Positions 59,560-64,000 of a stretch of DNA of 64,000 nucleotides are shown in pieces. Below the pieces are notes generated by a model. That model was not told where the DNA came from, searched no databases, and saw only the letters and a list, made by a program, of their open reading frames with translations. The stretch covers positions 122,001-186,000 of the forward strand of contig NW_019091462.1 of the NCBI RefSeq assembly GCF_001949145.1, read 5' to 3'. The stretch's first letter is position 1, and each line of letters begins with the position of its first letter. Made by a program: the position numbers and the translations under genes. This DNA comes from Acanthaster planci. Lineage: Eukaryota; Echinodermata; Asteroidea; Valvatida; Acanthasteridae.

Positions 59560-62500
59560 AGAGATGTACATGTACGTACATGTGATGCTGCATTCCATGT
59601 AAGCCCACACGCATCCCGTTTTACCAAATGTACATGCCATATGTACATGTACTGTATGTGCTGTGCGTGAGTTTATCATAAATTGTGGGTCTGCAGCAAT
59701 CGTACACAGACATTTTGTCCAGTTTACAACCATGGATTTGCATGTGCTACGACAGTATGTTGGTAAGTCTCGTTCATGTTTGTGTGTTACTGCTATGATG
59801 CCTACTTGTTCTGTAGAACATACATGTATATGTACCACATGTCTGCACACAGCCTGTTAGTGTATATATGTATGCACTTGTATACATGTACATATGCATT
59901 TTTAAAATTTACTTCAGCACAATCATGGTTAGCATTTGGTACATAAATCAAGTAGCGGTGTACACGTACTGTACATGTACCTGTACCTGTACCTACTGTA
60001 CATATAAATGCTTGATGATAGGAGCTCAAGTTAATGAAACTCACATCTGTACATTCTTGCAGTACCAGCATGTTTTCGTACATGTAACTTGGAGTAATAA
60101 TGGGCTTGATGTTTTACATGTACAACAGATTTCAGTGTCCCATGCACCTGACCTTCATGTACATGCACATTCATGGTTGTACCGTACATGTACAATGTTT
60201 GTTCCTTACATTGTTTCCTGTTCTCGGATTTCAAGTTCATGTTTGTCTGTGCCGTTTGAATGTAGCACCCTGGAAAATACATTTTTGAAGGAGACTGAGA
60301 TTGTACAGCATTTGGTAAATGTTGAATTTTCCATTGTAAAAAAGGGAACTATGGTGAGTAATATTAAGTACAGTCCATTTTCTGAATTAGGAATGTCTTG
60401 TTCTTTAAATTCACACTATTTCACCGTCCAAGTATACATGTTGATTGATCTTAGTGACAATGGCATAATAGCCACAGGTTGTAGGAAGAACTATTGGTGC
60501 CGTGCTTACATACATGTGTACATGTACAGTACTTTGTTCAGTGTATTGGTGTCAGTATATCTCTACAATATACTGCTCACAGACAGTATGTAAACAGGCA
60601 TGTTCACACACACCACACACATATAAATTGTCATGATCAGGGAATATTGTCTGTCTTCAAAAACACGCGTGTATACAACATGCTTTAAAGTTGTTAAATA
60701 CAGCGTTAGGTCCAAAGTTTGGGTTTGGACCAGACTATGGGTTAGTCTGTAAAAGAAGATAAAGTGCAGCTCTGTTGATGGTGTACAAATGTCCTGTTCC
60801 CTGTGTCATAAATAGATGTCAGTTTAACGTTTACAAATTACATGTATGTACATGGTTGTTGGTCCATTTGTAACCTATACACATGTATCAGGGCTCCAAC
60901 GTTCGGTTGCCTTGCTTTGCGGCCCAATGGTGATCACTTACAAATTTTGGCTGTAATCCTATGAGTAAGCAATGGACGGGGAAAATACTTACAAGTATTA
61001 AGTACAAAGAAGGTACATGTACATGTACAATGTACGTGGCTGCAACATTTAGGTGAAACCTTGGCACTGATTTAAAATTTGCCAGTTGGAACCCTGTGTA
61101 TTCATACATGTACTGATACTGTACATGTAATCTAATGGCCATTGCTGCATTCATGCTGAATGTCTTGGCAGCTTAATTGTATGGTACATGCACCCCCTCC
61201 TTATTCCTATTTCACAACTTGAGCATGAGGAAAACCCCAGCATTGCTTCACCAGCCATTGTCATTTAAACATGTTTCTGGTAAAAAATCTTGAAGGGTCT
61301 AGTTTTGACGCATGGTGTATTAACGAGACCATACATTGCATGTAATATTTTATACTTTTATTCTGAAGCTTCCACATTATATACAAGTGTTTTATGGCCA
61401 ATTTATTTAGTGTGTAACCTCTGTTTTCCTAGAGACTTGTAGAGTACCAGTACATACATGTACATTTGATTTGATTTGAAAATTAACCAGTTGTGACTAC
61501 TGGTACCATAGAAATTGGTTTGCTCATTTTGGTTGGAAAATCAGGCTCTATGGAAATATCCATGCACTTTGCAAGAATCAGAGAAATTTAGAGAATCTTT
61601 TCTGGATGAATTTGAAAACTTGTATGGCATTACTACTTGACCCAATTGTATGTTTTTTCTAAACTGATATAATTGCTTTTGTGCAAGTTCTTGAATTTAT
61701 TTTTATAAAATAAATCCAGTGTTGTTCTTTTTTCGCGTGTATCATCTTCCTGTTGAGTTTACAAATATATGTACTCTGCTTACCCAACCTATATTTGTAC
61801 ATGTACCTGGTATACGGTATACTGTATGGTAAGTCTTGACTCTTGAAAGGTTTCATGAATGCAAGTACACGCACATGTATTCCTTCATGTCTTCCAAGAT
61901 AAATAAAACATGCCACTGTCATGTATCTTTCTTTGTATCTGTGACCCCCCCATGTACGTACATGTATGTAGACTGTGCACTTGAGATTTCAGAGTGGCCA
62001 AACCGTGTAGATCTGTGATACTGGCCAACCAACCCTGGAGGAGTTGTTGTAAAAAAGACATTTGCATGCACAGGGCAAAACGACGCTTTTATCCCAATGT
62101 GTAAAAAAACAAATGTGCATACAGATATAATATAGCCAACAATCCAATCAGTATGCAAATATTTTGGTTGATCAAGTTAATCTGAGCAGTTATCAGAGGA
62201 TCGGTCCTCATCTGCTGAATATGGATGTACATGTACAGTAGTTATTGGATTCATGATCCAATATGTGCCATAATTCTTCAGGAAACCTCATTTTCCCCTG
62301 ATAGACCACTTTGTTGTACATTTTCATGTGACTTGATTTGTTGCACCAAGCATTGCTGTATCAAAAAAAGATCTATTTGAATGCAATTTGTCCTTGGATC
62401 CACATAGGAGCCAAGTTTTCAATCTATTTTTTCTTATACAAATTTTCAAAAGTTTTGAATCAATGTCTTGAACTCGACACTTTTTAACATCTGGCACATA

Positions 62501-63610
62501 GATTTGGCATACACATACATGTATGTACAGTACAAGCATCTAGTGGACATTACATTAGTACCCTACAACTGTCAAGAAACTGACAGTGAGGACATGACAC
62601 AGACTGTAACTCTATTGACATAGTGCCATGATACTGCCATGCAGTATGCATTACATACATGTACCTAGTGTCAAAGGGCAGTATCCTCCCTGCATGGCAC
62701 TAACCATCAGTTTGTTTCTCTGACCATACTGCACTAACATGATATTAACAGCCCCTGAGGCTAAATTTCTCTATCAGGGCAGTTTTCCCAATCTCTATCT
62801 GTGAAACCCGTAGCACGCAGCTGGAATAGAAAGAAGCAAAGAAAGTCAGCTACTGTATCACTGACCTTTTAACTGGGTTGTCACATACATGTATCGTACA
62901 TGTACATGTAGTGCAAGACTGATCAACAGTGTGTGTCTGTGGGATTGTAATTTTACTGTATTCAGTATATTCACATGTATATGTTGGTGCTTGCCCCAGA
63001 ATCTTTATGTTATCTGCAGACTTGTAAAGGATCATTTCAAGTTAAGTACAGTTATGAGTATGTGTACATTGATAGCAAACCAAATAAAGTTTGGGGCATC
63101 ACAAATGTACTGTGCAGTATACCTTCTGTGAGATTAATTTTGTTAAAATCAGAACACACAACATGTACATGTACATGGCGACTCATTAAAAAGCTGCCCT
63201 GACTCAGTTGATCAAAAATCTAGTCTGAGGTTTTGAAGTACGGCTCCAATCAATGCTCTAATATTGAGCACAAAGAATATGAAATCAGTCTAGTGCATAG
63301 TGATGGATTATAGCAGATTGCGTGTACATTTCATGTTTGTATGCAGAAGACACTCATTTGGACAGGGTACCTACATGTAGAGTACATGTACAGGCATATG
63401 TGTTGGATTCGGATGATATTGTACAATGTAGGTGTACATGTAAAAAAAAATACATGTACACCATGTACATTCATCTACTAATCTTGTGTGTTATGTGTTT
63501 ACAACACAGTTTACTTAAATTTGTTATAACATGCAAGTTGCAACTGTTCTTCCCCAGTAGTACATGTAGTCTGGGTACATGTACACGTACATGTATATGG
63601 CCAAGCCATC
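59560..63610. repeat. Region dense in TACATGTA palindromes
   Basis: GTACATGTAC, TACATGTACATGTA and close variants recur many times, for example near 59570, 59975, 60115, 61015, 61800, 62225, 62895, 63165, 63380, 63440 and 63590. They are interspersed with unique sequence and are not one tandem array. The same octamer is present but sparser in 53900-54600, and rare in the ubinuclein coding region. Confidence 0.7.
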
Positions 63611-64000
63611 CCTGAATTTTATTTTGGCCTAATGGGATTAGTTCATATCACTCCTAGCCCAGACAACGATATCACCTTTGCGATTAGTGCAGTTAAGCCT
63701 AGCTAGCCGCATAGGAGATCAAAATTTTCAATTTTCTATAATTGGCTTATGTATATATGCACATGTTGGGCTGCAGGTAAAATGTACATACCATAAATGT
63801 ATTTGACCTATTTATTGTAAAGTACGTAGAGTGTAGCCATCCATTTGCATTGACTGTAATTGCTGTTGGGCTGTAATTGTCATGAACAGTTATTAAACTA
63901 ATGCAATCCAGATTTGAGCATTTTATGTAACTAAAATGCATTTCTCTTGTTGCCAGCAGTTACATTGTACATTGGTCAAGCAAACGACACCTACCCACAT

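Larger units (their letters stand above)
52450..64000 (+). other. PAN3 intron 1 (continues beyond the window)
   Basis: No exon of PAN3 or any other recognisable gene was found. The stretch carries a broken Penelope-like element (54985-55656), a duplicated 170-bp segment (53443-53613 and 55660-55833) and very frequent TACATGTA-type palindromes, densest after 59500. Long open frames such as 59868-60593 are produced by that repeat. Confidence 0.6.

Noticed and set aside
59868-60593. 241-codon open frame on the plus strand
   Set aside because: It is created by TACATGTA repeats (runs of Tyr, Met, His, Val, Cys, Thr), has no family resemblance and lies in PAN3 intron 1.

Overview
The window is eukaryotic. 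It is AT-rich, has long introns with GT-AG (and one likely GC-AG) boundaries, and is full of short inverted-repeat elements and tRNA-derived repeats. It looks like a marine invertebrate animal. The many TACATGTA palindromes and an inverted-repeat element built on CTGCTTAAGCA fit an invertebrate deuterostome (echinoderm, hemichordate or cephalochordate), but this is a weak guess and a cnidarian is not excluded. No bacterial features, CRISPR arrays or operons are present. Many long open frames are chance frames in introns.

Four conserved genes can be built exon by exon. (1) Plus strand, 6472-21027: a carbonic anhydrase-related protein of the CA10/CA11 type with its 5' exons missing. All three zinc-ligand histidines are replaced, so it should have no enzymatic activity. 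(2) Minus strand, 39977-28156: a complete ubinuclein, the H3.3-chaperone subunit of the HIRA complex, in 13 coding exons (1224 codons plus stop). (3) Minus strand, 51682-41912: a complete GCNA-type protein (acidic disordered region, SprT-like HELCH protease, zinc ribbon, HMG box) in 10 coding exons (810 codons plus stop). (4) Plus strand, from 52257: the first exon of PAN3, the regulatory subunit of the PAN2-PAN3 deadenylase. The rest of PAN3 lies beyond the window.

Layout: 1-6471 has no supported exon and probably holds CARP intron or upstream DNA. CARP and ubinuclein converge across about 7 kb of non-coding DNA. GCNA and ubinuclein are in tandem on the minus strand. GCNA and PAN3 are head to head, 574 bp apart, and probably share a bidirectional promoter. 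From 52450 to the end is PAN3 intron 1, which contains a broken Penelope-like retroelement with a GIY-YIG tail and very dense TACATGTA sequence.

The most interesting points are: loss of all three zinc ligands in the CARP; a ubinuclein 3' end with a competing repeat-derived C-terminus; a GC-AG intron required by phase in GCNA; a possible nested acidic gene with its own CRE inside a ubinuclein intron; a CRE/YY1/ETS/CCAAT cluster inside a CARP intron; and several undescribed-looking inverted-repeat families. I saw nothing that clearly amounts to a new multi-gene system.
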